64,000 nt of DNA from Coleophora flavipennella (GCA_947284805.1 OX369292.1:3410001-3474000); one strand, 5' to 3'; shown: positions 18,928-29,332, numbered from the stretch's first letter. Numbers and translations: made by a program. Notes: a model not told the origin generated them from the letters alone.

Positions 18928-19764
18928 GTGAGGCCTTCTCTCACGCCACCGTAGAACCTCATGCGAAGCCAGTGATTGACTTATAGCTCCACTTCGTTCA
19001 GTAAATCATTTATGGTCTATAGCCATTGTAACACGCTCAATACAGGCTGAATGGAGTGGCAACAGGTCTCCCAAGACTGAATAATACGCCCGGCTCATTG
19101 ATTACCTGTGGTGTGGTCGGAAGTGGTAGCGCTTTTTCCTAAGATCATTTATTTTATAGAATAGGTCGTAGTGGTAAAATTTCATGAAAGAAATTGGATT
19201 TTATTCATATTCATTCGTTATACATTATGTTGTATGAGTGTGTGCTTTTCAGTTTTTGAAAGTTTAAAAGGGAATGTTTATGTTAGATAAAAATGCTGTA
19301 TCGAGACTCCAAATCACAACGTGGTCTGCATCATCGTATCGTGGTTGCGTTTCTTTCTTCATGTAATCATAATTTACACGGCTCAACGTTAACTGAAGAT
19401 ATTTTAAGATTTTTCAGATAAAACATGGTTTTCTGAAAAGCTACACATATTAATTAGGACATGTGTAGGGTAAAAACTTTCAAGACGGGCAAGTGCTATT
19501 TTTAGTATTTAGTTCTTAAAAATGAATTTTGTTTAAAGCGGTTTAAGATAAGATAATTACTCTTTATTGTACACATCAGTTAAAAAAATTTAAAAAAAAT
19601 ATAAAAACTTAAAAAACTTAACTCACAAAATATAAAAAAAGAAACTTATGTAGGAACTATAGCGGTACAATTTAGTACAAACGAATGAACAATTTTAATT
19701 GTATTTTTCATGCATTTGTACAAAAACCACCGAAATTAATTTATAAGAAATGAGAGATTAATTA
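18928..19764. other. Intronic sequence, no feature recognised
   Basis: AT-rich KCNQ intron. No splice-bounded coding segment or matching repeat seen. Confidence 0.5.
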
Positions 19765-19930
19765 ATAACATCGTGAGAAAAGCTGCACACATCTGCGAAG
19801 AAACTCGAAGGTTGTGTGTGAATTTGACCAACCCGCACTGGGCCCGCGTGGTCGACTAAGGCCCGATCGCCCTAATTCAAGGTAGGCTCAAGCCCCTTGA
19901 TGGGGATGTATATATGAGCTGATGTGATGA
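19765..19930 (+). mobile_element. SINE family A, 5' truncated
   Basis: 'aacatcgtgagaaaagctgc' to 'gatgtatatatgagctgatg', body and tail only. Confidence 0.7.
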
Positions 19931-20131
19931 GAGAGTAATTAATATCACTTTCCCATCTTGAAAATTTACACTCTACACGTGTTCTAAGTTTTTTTTTAAT
20001 TAAAAGTTTGAGTGCTTTTGGCTGCACCTCACCTGATGGTAAGTATTTTTAAACCTTGTTGAAAAACCATGTTTTTTATGAAAAATCTTAAAAGATCCCT
20101 GGAAAATGTTGAGCAGTGCGTACAGCTTTCA

Positions 20132-20362
20132 TTTCCATACCTTTATTTTGTGTCTGTTCCGTCATTTCCATACCTTTATTTCGTGTCTGTTCCGTCATTT
20201 CCATACCTTTATTTCGTGTATGTTCCGTCATTTCCATACCTTTATTTCGTGTCTGTTCCGTCATTTCCATACCTTTATTTCGTGTCTGTTCCGTCATTTC
20301 CATACCTTTATTTCGTGTATGTTCCGTCATTTCCATACCTTTATTTGGTGTCTGTTCCGTCA
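20132..20362. repeat. 33-bp minisatellite, seven copies
   Basis: Exactly seven head-to-tail 33-bp units beginning 'tttccatacctttattt' and ending 'gtctgttccgtca'. Variation is limited to T/C/G at one position and gtctgt/gtatgt at another. A period divisible by three leaves several frames open on both strands, producing repetitive ORFs that I do not regard as genes. It lies in the KCNQ intron after the helix-B pair. Confidence 0.85.
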
Positions 20363-20623
20363 TTTTCATAGTGAGCTTCTGTTCTCTTTCACTGCTTATG
20401 GATGTGATTAACAAATGATTTAACATAGCACAGTATAGCACAAATAGTGCACGATTACTTAAGTACTTTTGCACATTTTTTTACCACGAAGATCGTTATT
20501 CACATAGTATAGAATATTAGATTATCACTTTTGTGACTGGTTGAAAATCTTCTGAAATACTTTCTAGGTGAAATTATATTCAATTACCTTATCTTTCAAG
20601 TTAAATAATATCAGTACTTAAGG

Positions 20624-20953
20624 AGGAGGCCCGAGTTTCCATACAAACGTAGTTCCGGATTAAAACAAAAACTACATGCCGGGTTGAATCCAAACTTTGC
20701 GAATATATTGAGTAGACGATGTTTGTAATTAGATTTCACCGTAGTAAATTGAAACATAACTAAAGGCTTAAATTAATTTTGTACTAAAAGTTTCAAACTG
20801 CTCATAATTTTCCCTTTTTTTATTAGTAAATCGAAAATTAATTACAAATATCTATATGTGTCTACTCAATATATTCGCAAAGTTTGGTTTCAATCCGACA
20901 TGTAGTTTTTGTATTAAAGCGGAACTACGTTTGTATGGAAACTCGAGCCTCCT
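20624..20953. mobile_element. Foldback MITE M1, full copy
   Basis: Arms 'cccgagtttccatacaaacg' through 'aatccaaactttgcgaat' and the complement ending 'tggaaactcgagcctcct'. About 110-bp arms around a short AT centre. Sister copies: 32024-32360 and the split copy at 2401-3492. Confidence 0.75.
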
Positions 20954-21008
20954 GACTGAATATAAATACCTAACCGTATAATATTTAAACTTTCACAATT
21001 ATTCATAA

Positions 21009-21079
21009 TGACAAATTTGAAAGCGGGACTTTACGTGTGTTAAATAAAATCACGCTAAGTCCCGCTTTCAAATTTGTCA
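21009..21079. repeat. Perfect 23-bp hairpin
   Basis: 'acaaatttgaaagcgggact' (21009-21031) and its exact complement (21057-21079) around a 25-bp loop; a small snapback insertion or MITE remnant. Confidence 0.6.
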
Positions 21080-21300
21080 ATACCTAACCCTAGTTGTCAT
21101 AACGACCAGTCTAAGACGACTGGCCCTCCGAGAAGTAATATTATTGTTCTGATGGTCGCGGCTGGCCTCAACCACACCAACGAAGACAAATCATTAACTG
21201 GCAAAAGATAAAAGGGTCCAAAATGAAACAAAAGTCTACTTAAACGTCTGACTTTACAGTTATTACTAATTTAGTAGAGATTCGGTGGTTGGTTTTATTA

Positions 21301-21564
21301 ATAGGGGATCGGACTGCATCAAAAATAAATTCTGAAATATGATTTCCTAAATTGCTCTCCTCTTGAAGTTTCAAAAAACCTTACTTGTTTTGTTTTTCCA
21401 TCACGTCTTCAATTTTTAATTGATTAAATTCTCAAAATAAGTTCGTCAGTGACGCTAAAAATCTATGACGTCACTTGTGGGTATTTCAAACATTTTTAGA
21501 ACAAAATTTCGTTTTTGACAGATCATAAAAAGTAACTCAAATGACTAGCAGTCCGATCCCCTAT
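21301..21564. mobile_element. TA-target MITE M7 (264 bp), copy 1
   Basis: Ends 'ataggggatcggactgc' and 'gcagtccgatcccctat', flanked by TA on both sides (21299-21300, 21565-21566). Interior motifs 'tgatttcctaaattgctctc' and 'tatgacgtcacttgtggg'. A second copy in the other orientation is 43132-43394; a diverged one is 23931-24176. TA duplication and length suggest a Tc1/mariner-mobilised MITE. Confidence 0.78.
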
Positions 21565-21700
21565 TATAATACACTTCAATATCATTATAGAATGTAGGTA
21601 CCTACTTATAATAAACATTTATCACAATTACCGTCATCGATTACCTATGAAGATCCTACTATTTCTATGTGCTAATCTTATATAAATATTAATTCCACAG

Positions 21701-21797
21701 GTTAGATCAAATTCTTGGCAAGCAAGGGTCGAAAGCCAAGGACGTGTATGCGTCCAAAATTAGTCTCGCTTCCAGAGTAGTTAAAATTGAAAGACAA
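21701..21797 (+). CDS. KCNQ: KCNQ exon after helix B (start of assembly region)
   Basis: A 97-nt exon with acceptor 'aattccacag' and donor 'caa|gtaagt'. Its first base completes the Arg codon left open by either helix-B exon; it then reads LDQILGKQGSKAKDVYASKI and SLASRVVKIERQ, ending in phase 0. R-L/V-D-Q-I-x-G-K followed by R-V-V-K-(V/I)-E-(K/R)-Q is diagnostic for KCNQ: the linker after helix B and the start of the coiled-coil assembly helix that sets subunit tetramerisation. Only 20 bp separate the exon from a Helitron-like insertion downstream, so the donor site is closely bordered by a transposon. Confidence 0.9.
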
Positions 21798-21817
21798 GTA
21801 AGTTTCCTGTTGATAAA

Positions 21818-22417
21818 TCCTTGCTAATATTAAAAATTAGAAAATGTGTTTGTTCGTTTGTAACCTCTTCACAAATCAACACCTCAACCAATCTTAACAA
21901 AATTTGGCATGCACGTAGCTTGTGTCATTGGAAAAAACAGAGGGTACTTTCATCCCGTGAAAATAGCATTGTCTGATTCAGTTCCTGAGAGAACTGAAAA
22001 AGTACAATTTTTTGGATGATTTCTTTAACATCGCAATAGAGCAACCGATTGATGAGATTTTTGCATAGGTTGAGGGGGTGGGAAATTATATAGACTACTA
22101 ATTAGCATAGCCAGAGATAGTTCCCGAAAAATCTGGGAAAACTCATTACCAGGCTCGCGCATGCGCGTCGCAACCGAGCAACGGATTGACCTGTTTTTTT
22201 TTGCATAGAAATAGTTGAGGGGTGGGAAGAGACATAGAAATAGTTGAGGGGTGGGAAGAGACATAGAATGTTAATTAAAATAGCCCGATATAGCTCCCGA
22301 GAGATCTAGAGCAAAATCCTGTGTACGCTCGTGAGCCGCTTGCAGCTAGCACACCACTCACCCTCAAAGACAGGCATAAAACGATGCCGATACGAGTGGA
22401 GCCGTGGGCAAAAGCTA
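21818..22417 (+). mobile_element. Short Helitron-like element
   Basis: 'tccttgctaatattaaaaa' start, 'aaaatttggcatgcacgtag' body, 'ggagccgtgggcaaaagct' end. It fills most of the 679-bp intron between two KCNQ exons. An internal 30-bp direct duplication ('gaaatagttgaggggtggg') occurs at 22206-22265. Confidence 0.6.
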
Positions 22418-22476
22418 TTACATATAGTTTTACGTATTCATGGTGCATATATTTACAAAATATATTTTAATTGCAG

Positions 22477-22796
22477 GTAGATGATATAGAAAGTAAGTTG
22501 GATCATTTATTAGAATTATATGAAGAAGACAGAAGGGCACAACGAAGAATAGAAAACGGGGCCAATGGTGGTGATGATGGAGCCGGTGCTGGTGCCGGCG
22601 GGGACGGCGCGGGCGCAGCGGGGCTGACGCGGACCGCGCTGGCACACAAGCAGTGCTCGGAGCCCAGCTCGCCGGTGTCGCGCTCCTTCGACCAACCCCC
22701 GCCCTCCTCCGCGCCGCCTGTGCCCTCCAAGCGGCCCATGAACAGGGGCTATTCTGATCTGGGCACTAGGTTTATGCGGAAAAAAGTCATAGTTAA
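22477..22796 (+). CDS. KCNQ: KCNQ exon: assembly coiled coil and low-complexity linker
   Basis: A 320-nt exon with acceptor 'taattgcag' and donor 'taa|gtaagt'. It starts in phase 0 with VDDIESKLDHLLELYEEDRR, a heptad-patterned helix continuing from the previous exon (V-V-K-I-E-R-Q-V-D-D-I-E-S-K-L). This is the subunit-interaction helix of KCNQ. A Gly/Ala/Asp linker (NGGDDGAGAGAGG) follows, then a Ser/Pro-rich region (SEPSSPVSRSFDQPPPSS) with possible phosphosites, and basic 'RFMRKKVIVK'. The 3' two-thirds is strongly GC-rich against AT-rich introns. Reading through the donor meets TAA at 22798-22800, so retention of the next intron would truncate the protein here. Confidence 0.88.
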
Positions 22797-22824
22797 GTAA
22801 GTACCTAGACACTAAAACTCTCTC

Positions 22825-22869
22825 TTTTTAACCGACTTCAAAAAAAAGAGGAGCTCTCTCAATTCGACC

Positions 22870-22923
<54 letters not shown>

Positions 22924-23140
22924 ATATTATATGTGCGTTAGCGGATAACTTCGTCGTTTATGAACCGATTTTGATAATTCTTTTTTAATGAAAAGGAGAT
23001 ATCCCAAGGGTGGTACCATGATAAAGAAACCAGAATCTGATGATGGCATTCACGAGAAATCGAAGGGAACCTTCGAAAATCGTAGTGGCGACTAGTGCGT
23101 TTGAAGTCTTTTTTTTTGTTAAAAATTATATTGTTTTTTA
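22825..23140 (+). repeat. Dispersed repeat N with (TA)n microsatellite
   Basis: 'aaccgacttcaaaaaaaaga' then (TA)n at 22869-22914, 'gcggataacttcgtcg', 'gtggtaccatgataaag' and 'ggcgactagtgcg'. It matches 3265-3435 inverted. It occupies most of the 393-bp intron between KCNQ exons 22477-22796 and 23190-23296. Confidence 0.65.
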
Positions 23141-23189
23141 TTTATTATTGATATCAGTCGAATGCGTACTCAATGAATATTACTTTTAG

Positions 23190-23296
23190 GACATCATCGA
23201 GTAGATATGGAGGATCTCCAAAGGATGATGAGGTGGTGATAGTGGTTCCAACCGATCGCGAGGACACGCCACCTCGACTCATCACAGATAGCTCAG
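23190..23296 (+). CDS. KCNQ: KCNQ exon, distal C-terminus
   Basis: A 107-nt exon with acceptor 'attacttttag' and donor 'cag|gtcagt'. Its first base completes Lys; it then reads TSSSRYGGSPKDDEVVIVVP and TDREDTPPRLITDSS, leaving G of a split codon. The distal KCNQ C-terminus is poorly conserved, so the assignment rests on the exact phase match at both ends, good splice sites and absence of stops. The acidic/aliphatic patch DDEVVIVVP is a notable candidate interaction motif. From here the transcript can join 24295 (phase compatible, short tail) or 35582 (phase compatible, long tail). Confidence 0.8.
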
Positions 23297-23930
23297 GTCA
23301 GTCAATTAAGACAAGATTAAGTGATTCATGATTTACATCCATCCTGCTTGGAAATAGTTTTCTTTCTATTTAGCACCCACACATTCCATTATCTGATAAA
23401 AAAACGGTTACGAAGAAATCAGTTTTTGTTCATTGTATTTTTCTTTAAATACAAAACTACATCGTTAATATACCCACTCTGATGCTCTATATCGTTGCAG
23501 TCATCGGAATTCAATGTGGAATAGAAATTAATCCCCTATCGGTAATTACATTTTCCTAGCAAAAGAATGGAATTCTGTAATTTTACTGTTTCCCGAGCCA
23601 ATGTGAATGAATGCCCTTTAAAAACTAAATATTTTGTGCTTTCTTTGCCAAAGTATTAAAGCTTAAAATTTAAAAAAAATATATTGTTGATTTTACCTAT
23701 ATACATAAACTACCTACCATAGGCAGTGCCAGTGGCTAATCTTCTCGATCAATCTCAAAAGACCATGACTCTAAAGTTGCCACTTTCAATGCCTGCCTGT
23801 CCTCTGCTGCTCACAAAAAACTAAATAAGTATCTATTATAAACTTGCATAATATCATCAAAAAAAACATGCTTCTTAGCTTGGAATAAAGCACATTTTCA
23901 CTAGCTGCCCACTTACTAGAATAGGGGTGA
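23297..23930. other. Intronic sequence
   Basis: No exon or matching repeat recognised. Retention of this intron would add about ten residues before a TGA near 23330. Confidence 0.45.
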
Positions 23931-24176
23931 CGATAGCATCAGAAATAAATTATGAACTCTTGATCACTAAATTGCCCTCCTACTTAAACTTCGGAAACCC
24001 TTACTCGTTTTATTTTCCATCAAGTCTTCGATTTTTAATTCACCAAAATCACAAAATGAGTACATAAATGACGCTGCTAAACTATGACGTCACTCCTAGG
24101 TATTTCAAATAAACAGAATGTAGTTTTTGATAGATGATGAAAAGTAAATCAGATGACTAGCATTCGTCATCCCTAT
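23931..24176. mobile_element. TA-target MITE M7, diverged copy
   Basis: Ends 'ataggggtgacg' and 'cgtcatccctat'; the interior 'cactaaattgccctcctac' and 'tatgacgtcactcctagg' aligns with 21301-21564. More diverged, with no clean TA duplication left. Confidence 0.65.
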
Positions 24177-24294
24177 TGATTCATTGCATGGAACACTCTC
24201 TTATCTGACTCACACGACTAAAAACAAATGAATCACTAACCTATTATAACATCATTGCCATAGGTCTAAATATGCGAATCTTACAAACTTGCAG

Positions 24295-24332
24295 CATCTT
24301 ATGAAGATTTTTCGTCCTCGACGTCCCTGTGA
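24295..24332 (+). CDS. KCNQ: KCNQ alternative last exon, short TSL tail
   Basis: Acceptor 'ttacaaacttgcag' at 24281-24294; CA completes the codon opened by G of the previous exon, giving A-S-Y-E-D-F-S-S-S-T-S-L and TGA at 24330-24332. The phase fits exactly. The tail ends Thr-Ser-Leu, matching the class I PDZ-ligand pattern (S/T-x-hydrophobic at the C-terminus). Downstream 24333-24470 is GC-rich and would be 3' UTR; AATAAA at 24679-24684 could serve polyadenylation. A GTGAGT near 24373 could be a further donor, but only after the stop. Being short, the exon is a prediction needing transcript support; the alternative is that only 35582-35859 is used. Confidence 0.55.
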
Positions 24333-24684
24333 CGGGCAGCGCGGGAGCGCCGCCCGCCCGGGCGCCGGCTGCGTGAGTCCCGGCCTCTTGGTGTGGAATG
24401 CATCCCTGTCCTACCCTGGCCCTCACCCCGCCCCATGAATGTGCCCCCCTCCCCCCTCCCCATTGATTGACCCGTGGTGTTGTTGCATCGTGATCTATCA
24501 ATCATTCATAATAACCACTAACATACCAACAATCCGTACTCATAATTTATTTATATGTTTTATTTTGAATTCATTTGCTAGGTTTCTTTTATGTGTGTAG
24601 ATACAAAATAATATAATAGGTCTTTACCTATGAAATTGCCGATTCAATTTTTGAAGTTCAAGGCCAATTATTATTGAAAATAAA
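24333..24684 (+). other. KCNQ: Candidate 3' UTR of the short KCNQ isoform, with AATAAA
   Basis: GC-rich to about 24470, then AT-rich, with an AATAAA hexamer at 24679-24684. The GC-rich block is unusual in this intron and has no repeat match in the window, consistent with a transcribed exon. Minus-strand ORFs over it look like composition artefacts. Confidence 0.35.
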
Positions 24685-25724
24685 AAAGTTTTTTTTTATT
24701 ATTTATGGTGATTTATTTAGTAACTAGTGGCATGTCTTTCATGTTCCAATCCCCTGAGCTATGTACCATTGAATGGAACAAAGGCGTTTTCTCAGTGGTC
24801 ACATGGGGCAGTTTTTTGGACTAGTTAATTTTCTTGGATTTCCCTGAAAGTGACGAAGACTAATGCGGGGTATTCCCAAATATGACATTAGTAACGAAGA
24901 AACTGTTGTAATAACTCTAGAGCTTTAAAATTTAAAATGTGTGTTTTTGCCTCATCAAAGGCAATTTTTTCAGGTGAAAAAAAGCGACTTCATGTGGTTA
25001 AAGCCACCGTGCTCTCAAAATATCTAAACAATAGGCATATGTTTACCACCATTTAATTCCTAATAGTCTAATGCTATTTTGAGAATAAATTTTGTTTTAA
25101 TAACTATTGTTCTTAATATTAATTTTCATCTTTAAACTGTTTTAAACAATCGGCAATTTCATAGGTAATGACCTAATATTATCATGACTGACAATCATCG
25201 TACATGGACCAAAAGAATCCAATAGAAACCAAGTATAATAGTCACTTTACTATAAAATATATAAGTGTATATATTTTATAGCCGATCAAAACAACATATG
25301 GTAGAATTTTCTTTTGTCAATTTACTTGAATTTTAGATAGTAACTGCTACATAAGCTCTCAGTCCAGTCTCTTACCACTTGAGTCTGTTTTTTCTTTAAT
25401 ATATCAGTTAGGTACCCTTAATCCTCGACAAACAACTACTATTATGTTTTATTTTTCTTCAAAAGCTACATATTTCATTACGCGTTGATATCTTTTCTGT
25501 GTGGCGACAACCAGCATTCCCCGTTGATGGATTTTCTGGGGAACTACAATTTGCAGTCTTCGTCGATGTCTCATAAGGGGGAAAGAACTTCAAACACAAC
25601 TTGAGTTGTAGACAAAAAAAAATCAGCTTTTGGTAGGTGTACATAAAAGCCACAGAAAAATACAACGGATTTTTTCTTGAGTCGATTTATTTGGACTCTA
25701 CGAAGTGTAACAAAATATGACACT
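24685..25724. other. AT-rich intronic sequence, nothing recognised
   Basis: No exon, recognised repeat or RNA gene. A short dyad 'tataaaatatataag' with 'tatattttata' lies at about 25250-25280. Confidence 0.45.
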
Positions 25725-25728
25725 TTAA

Positions 25729-26519
25729 CCCGGCGCCAATGACGTGTAAAAAATAACGCAGACAATGACGCGGGGTCAATATGACCCGAATGTTGTTTTC
25801 TTAATAATCTGTTTAACTGCTGAATTATAACAAATTTAATACAAAATAAGAACTATTGCTCATGCTTCATCGATGAAGGCATTGTTAAACTAGGATATTT
25901 AAGGTAATTTAGATATCAAATTATAATTTGGTTTTAATGACAACAACCTCAAAAGAGCAAAAAAAATAATTTCTCTTTTAGAACTAAAAATTTATGAAGC
26001 TGTAGCTGTTTAATTCAAGAATTTTCCGCAAACGGGATTTTACCACAGATTACTAAATAGTTACTTCGTAACATTGATTGATTGATTTTACCATTCTTCA
26101 CTGGCGCTTGCTAACTACAATATGGTACGAATCGTATAAATTGAGGTCTTATCTCCAGTTATTGACTCATTTTGGCATATATTTACACTCATTCCACAGA
26201 AATTGAATAAAATTACACGTTAATATTTGTCAGCGACCGGTTCCGAACACCATCTTCAGGCAGACTTCGTCGCTCCGTGTTGGAAACCGGTCGCTGACAA
26301 ATTATAACGTGTAGTTTTATTCAATTTCTGTGGGATTGGTGTAAATATATACCAAAATGATGAGTGATATAATGTTCCACCAAGAACCTACAGTCAAAAG
26401 TATCAACTATCCAGCTACTGAGAAAACCAATAACGATGATAATAGATATATTTTTCGAAATTATCCCGGGTCGTAAAAAATCGCTCGGGTCATAATGACC
26501 CATCGTCGTCGGCGGCGGG
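25729..26519. mobile_element. piggyBac-type MITE, 791 bp
   Basis: TTAA at both ends (25725-25728 and 26520-26523). The termini start CCCGGCGCC at the left and read GGCGGCGGG at the right end, i.e. CCC...GGG as in piggyBac elements. Subterminal inverted motifs 'gggtcaatatgaccc' (left) and 'gggtcataatgaccc' (right). No transposase, so non-autonomous. It contains a later palindrome at 26166-26362. Confidence 0.72.
26166..26362. mobile_element. Foldback element inside the piggyBac MITE
   Basis: Arms run from 'ctcattttggcatatattta' through 'ccacagaaattgaataaaa' and 'tgtcagcgaccggttcc' to the complement ending 'accaaaatgatgag'. The centre is only about 35 bp ('accatcttcaggcagacttc'). The near-complete palindrome spans almost 200 bp. 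Confidence 0.65.
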
Positions 26520-26523
26520 TTAA

Positions 26524-26755
26524 CTGTAGTTTCTACTCATCATAATGAACAAATTACACAAGAGCTTAAATAGAGAGTCAATTCTCAAAAAAAAACTGGA
26601 CTGTATGCAAATCGATCAGCTGATCGACAAATTTGAGAAGGGAGTAGTTACAAAGCTTTTTGGGAATTGATTATTGGAATCCTTAGGAAAAGATATCAGT
26701 ATGATAGTTAGTATCCCTGTTAATGGGTCCTGCAACAAATTTTGTTACATAGGTA
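26524..26755. repeat. Degenerate F4 foldback MITE
   Basis: 'tttctactcatcataatgaa', 'gatcagctgatcgac' and 'gttaatgggtcctgc' match the F4 plan with many substitutions. Confidence 0.4.
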
Positions 26756-27042
26756 TGTATAAAATACGTCTTACAGTATTCCTGTAAACACATCCACGAG
26801 GATGAAGTCTCGCGAACATTTCTTGATACCACAAGCCAAAAGAGTAATGTAAGTAACTCGAAACCGTATGTAAGTTTGTCATTCTTAGTAGAATGAGCAA
26901 CTTTGCTTAAATCACAAAAACAAACTCCTGTTAGCTGTGTCTCTTCCTACGGCCATTTTGCGAGGATGTCGCCGGTGTACTCTCAAAACCGTGATAACAC
27001 TATTTCACTATACTAAATTTAGTGAGATTATACTTAATATTA

Positions 27043-27281
27043 TCCCTACTAATAATATTATAAATGCGAAAGTAACTCTGTCTGTCTGTCTGTTACGCTT
27101 TCCCGCTTAAACCTTTCAACCGATTTTGATGAAATTTGGCACAGACAATCTTTAGACCCTGAGAAAGGACATAGGCTACCTGAGTTTCCACGCTCGCGAG
27201 CCGCTTGCGGCTCGCGCACTGCGCACCCTCGAACAGTTATAGAAACGTTGTCCACGCGGCTGAAGCCGCGGGAAACAGCTA
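27043..27281 (+). mobile_element. Short Helitron-like element, complete
   Basis: Starts 'tccctactaataatattata', contains 'gtctgtctgtctgttacgc' and 'gatgaaatttggcacag', and ends with the hairpin 'gcggctgaagccgcggg', then 'aaacag' and CTAG followed by T. It cleanly interrupts repeat D, which gives a near empty-site comparison at 13835-14238. Confidence 0.68.
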
Positions 27282-27883
27282 GTACTTAATATCACGGTAA
27301 ATTGTCAATCGTCTTACAATTTCACGGCCTACCCAAATATACATATAATCTCCGAAATCCGAATAAAACCGATGATTTCTTCTTCTGCGAAGCATTCTGC
27401 TGCTACATCTTTGATTGTTTAATAAATCAAACCTGACCGAACCTAACATCGCTCGCTTCGCTCGCTCATTTATTTAGGTTTATTCACTTCGCTAAGTGTT
27501 ATTGTGTAGCACGACTTAGGTAGGTAAATGACATATAATGTTACTACTGGGTAGGTAGGTATGGTAAGGGCGTGGGTTAAAAGATGCGTGTTCGTGCCGA
27601 CAGGATTTAATAGAAGTAAAAGACCTAAAAAGAACATAAAAATTAGAAAACATCATAACACTTAAATTTTAAATACAAATCACAAAAAAAATTTCATCGT
27701 AATGGGTCTTTAAAGGTATTAAGGTATGAATTTATTAACTTTATTATAATATGAGCTGATGATGATGATGATGATGATCGAATTTTTGGTTTTTGAATGA
27801 AAAGTCACATGTGTCAACGCATGCGCGGTAAAGAAATAAATGGAATGAAAAGAAGGTCGAATAAAAAAAGAACGCACTGATCT

Positions 27884-28150
27884 TGACTGACTTGTGGCTC
27901 AGTGGTTAGTGCCCTTGACTACTGATCCGAGAGTCGTGGGTTCGATCCCCACCCAGGGCAAGCATTTGTGTGATGAGCAGATTTGTTTGCTCTGTGTCTG
28001 GGTTTTAAATTATATCTATATATGTATGTATTTAAACGTATGTAAGTATGTATATCAGTCTCTGGTAACCCATAACACAGGGAATCCTACTTTGGGGCCA
28101 GATGACCATGTGTGATTTGTCCCAGAATATTTATTTATTTATTTATCTGT
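27884..28150 (+). mobile_element. SINE family C, tRNA-headed
   Basis: Head 'cttgtggctcagtggttagt' (A box) and 'gtgggttcgatccccaccca' (B box) at 27892-27958, body 'gaatcctactttggggcc', tail (TTTA)n at 28128-28146. The head is tRNA-like but lacks a complete pairing cloverleaf by eye. A small (GATGAT)n tract lies at 27753-27778 upstream. Confidence 0.75.
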
Positions 28151-28320
28151 GTGGTTAGCCCCGCGTTACAATTGTAATGTCACTAGTGAGATTACAATGA
28201 CACTAGTTAAATTGTAAGCAGTATGTTACGATTCACAATCTTTCGACAGTTCACACTCTTGCGAGATAGTTAGATTATAATCTAACGGTATTTACAATTT
28301 TACGGTGACATGGACAAAGG

Positions 28321-28686
28321 AAGTTGAAGGGGGTGAAATAATACTATTTAGGCGTATAATAGTCCTTATAGATGGCGCTAAAACTTGAATGCCTATACCC
28401 CAGAGTAGAAAACACAGAGGCGTATGAGTTTCTGTGTTACTCAATAGATGGCGCCGCAAATAAGCGTTATGGCTGCTCGTTTACTTGGTAGGCTGGTCGA
28501 TTTGTATAAAAGGTCCATTTCAGCAAAGTAGTTTTGCGAATTCAGCAAAGTTAGAACACAAATTGTTTAAGTTCGTCTTTAGAATGACTACCTAAGATCT
28601 AAACCATTCATATTTACTGAAACACATTTCACTCGTAAACTCATAAATAGGAAACTCAATGTAGTACCATTTTAGTTTACTTAATA
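28321..28686. other. Sequence with no recognised feature
   Basis: Includes 'atagatggcgctaaaac' and 'atagatggcgccgcaaat', a near repeat 70 bp apart. No coding evidence. Confidence 0.4.
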
Positions 28687-29092
28687 CTAGCTTTTGCCCG
28701 CGGCTTCGCCTGCGTGGATGTCGTTTTTATGACTGTCATTGAGGGTGAGTGGAGCATGGACATGAGTTTTCTCCAGATCCCTATCCCAGATCGGGCTATT
28801 CTGATTATCAGTTTATGTAATTATCCACTCCACCATCTCTGTGCAAAAAATTACAACAATCCATTGTTCCGTTGCGATGTTGTAGAAATGAACCAAAAAA
28901 GACGATTTTTTCAGGTTCCTCAGAAATTGCATCGGACTATGCTATTTTGACGAGATAAAAAGTTGCCTATGTCCTTCCCCGTGACACAGGCTACCTGCAT
29001 GCCAAATTTCATTAAGATTGGTCAAGGTGTTGAAGCGTGAAAAGATACCAAACAAACAAACACATTTTCACATTTATAATATTCGTAAGGAT
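28687..29092 (-). mobile_element. Short Helitron-like element, minus strand
   Basis: The left end 'ctagcttttgcccgcggc' is the reverse of the hairpin/CTAG terminus; the right end 'ataatattcgtaaggat' is the reverse of the TCCTTAC start. Related to 9012-9444. Confidence 0.62.
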
Positions 29093-29332
29093 GAGGATTC
29101 TAAGAACAGGGACCAAAGGATATACAATTTTTCTGATAAGACTTCCCTAACTGAAAACCTTATTATTGTTTAAAATTTATTCTGTGTTCGTATTTAGGTA
29201 ACTTTGTCATTTTCAGCATGTACTTACCTACGTGAAGTAGATTTTTTAAAATTTAAATAATATTTCTCGTACTACTGTAGTGAATATGTAATATAGAAAA
29301 CAAAGACTCTATTGCTCATTTTTCTTTTAAAC

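Larger units (their letters stand above)
27000..28320. repeat. Dispersed repeat D, split by a Helitron-like unit and other insertions
   Basis: Blocks of repeat D (as at 13835-14238) occur in order at 27000-27042, 27282-27520 and 28160-28315. They are interrupted by 27043-27281 and by 27530-28155, which includes SINE C. The palindromic end 'tagattataatctaacggt' is near 28268-28290. Confidence 0.6.

Noticed and set aside
20069..20474. Overlapping repetitive ORFs on both strands
   Set aside because: The 33-bp period is divisible by three, so each frame stays open across the minisatellite. No splice sites or family similarity.
22430..22812. Minus-strand ORFs opposite exon 22477-22796
   Set aside because: Composition shadows; the plus strand matches KCNQ and has correct splice sites.
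24295..24372. Internal KCNQ exon using the GTGAGT donor near 24373
   Set aside because: The in-frame TGA at 24330 would precede the donor, so it cannot be a productive internal coding exon.
24244..24505. Minus-strand Gly/Arg-rich ORFs
   Set aside because: Low-complexity reading of a GC-rich segment; no family similarity. The plus strand offers a phase-matched KCNQ tail instead.
27892..27965. Possible functional tRNA genes (also near 391, 4793, 11100 and 11800)
   Set aside because: A- and B-box motifs are present, but each is followed by a SINE body and the cloverleaf pairing is incomplete; these are SINE heads.
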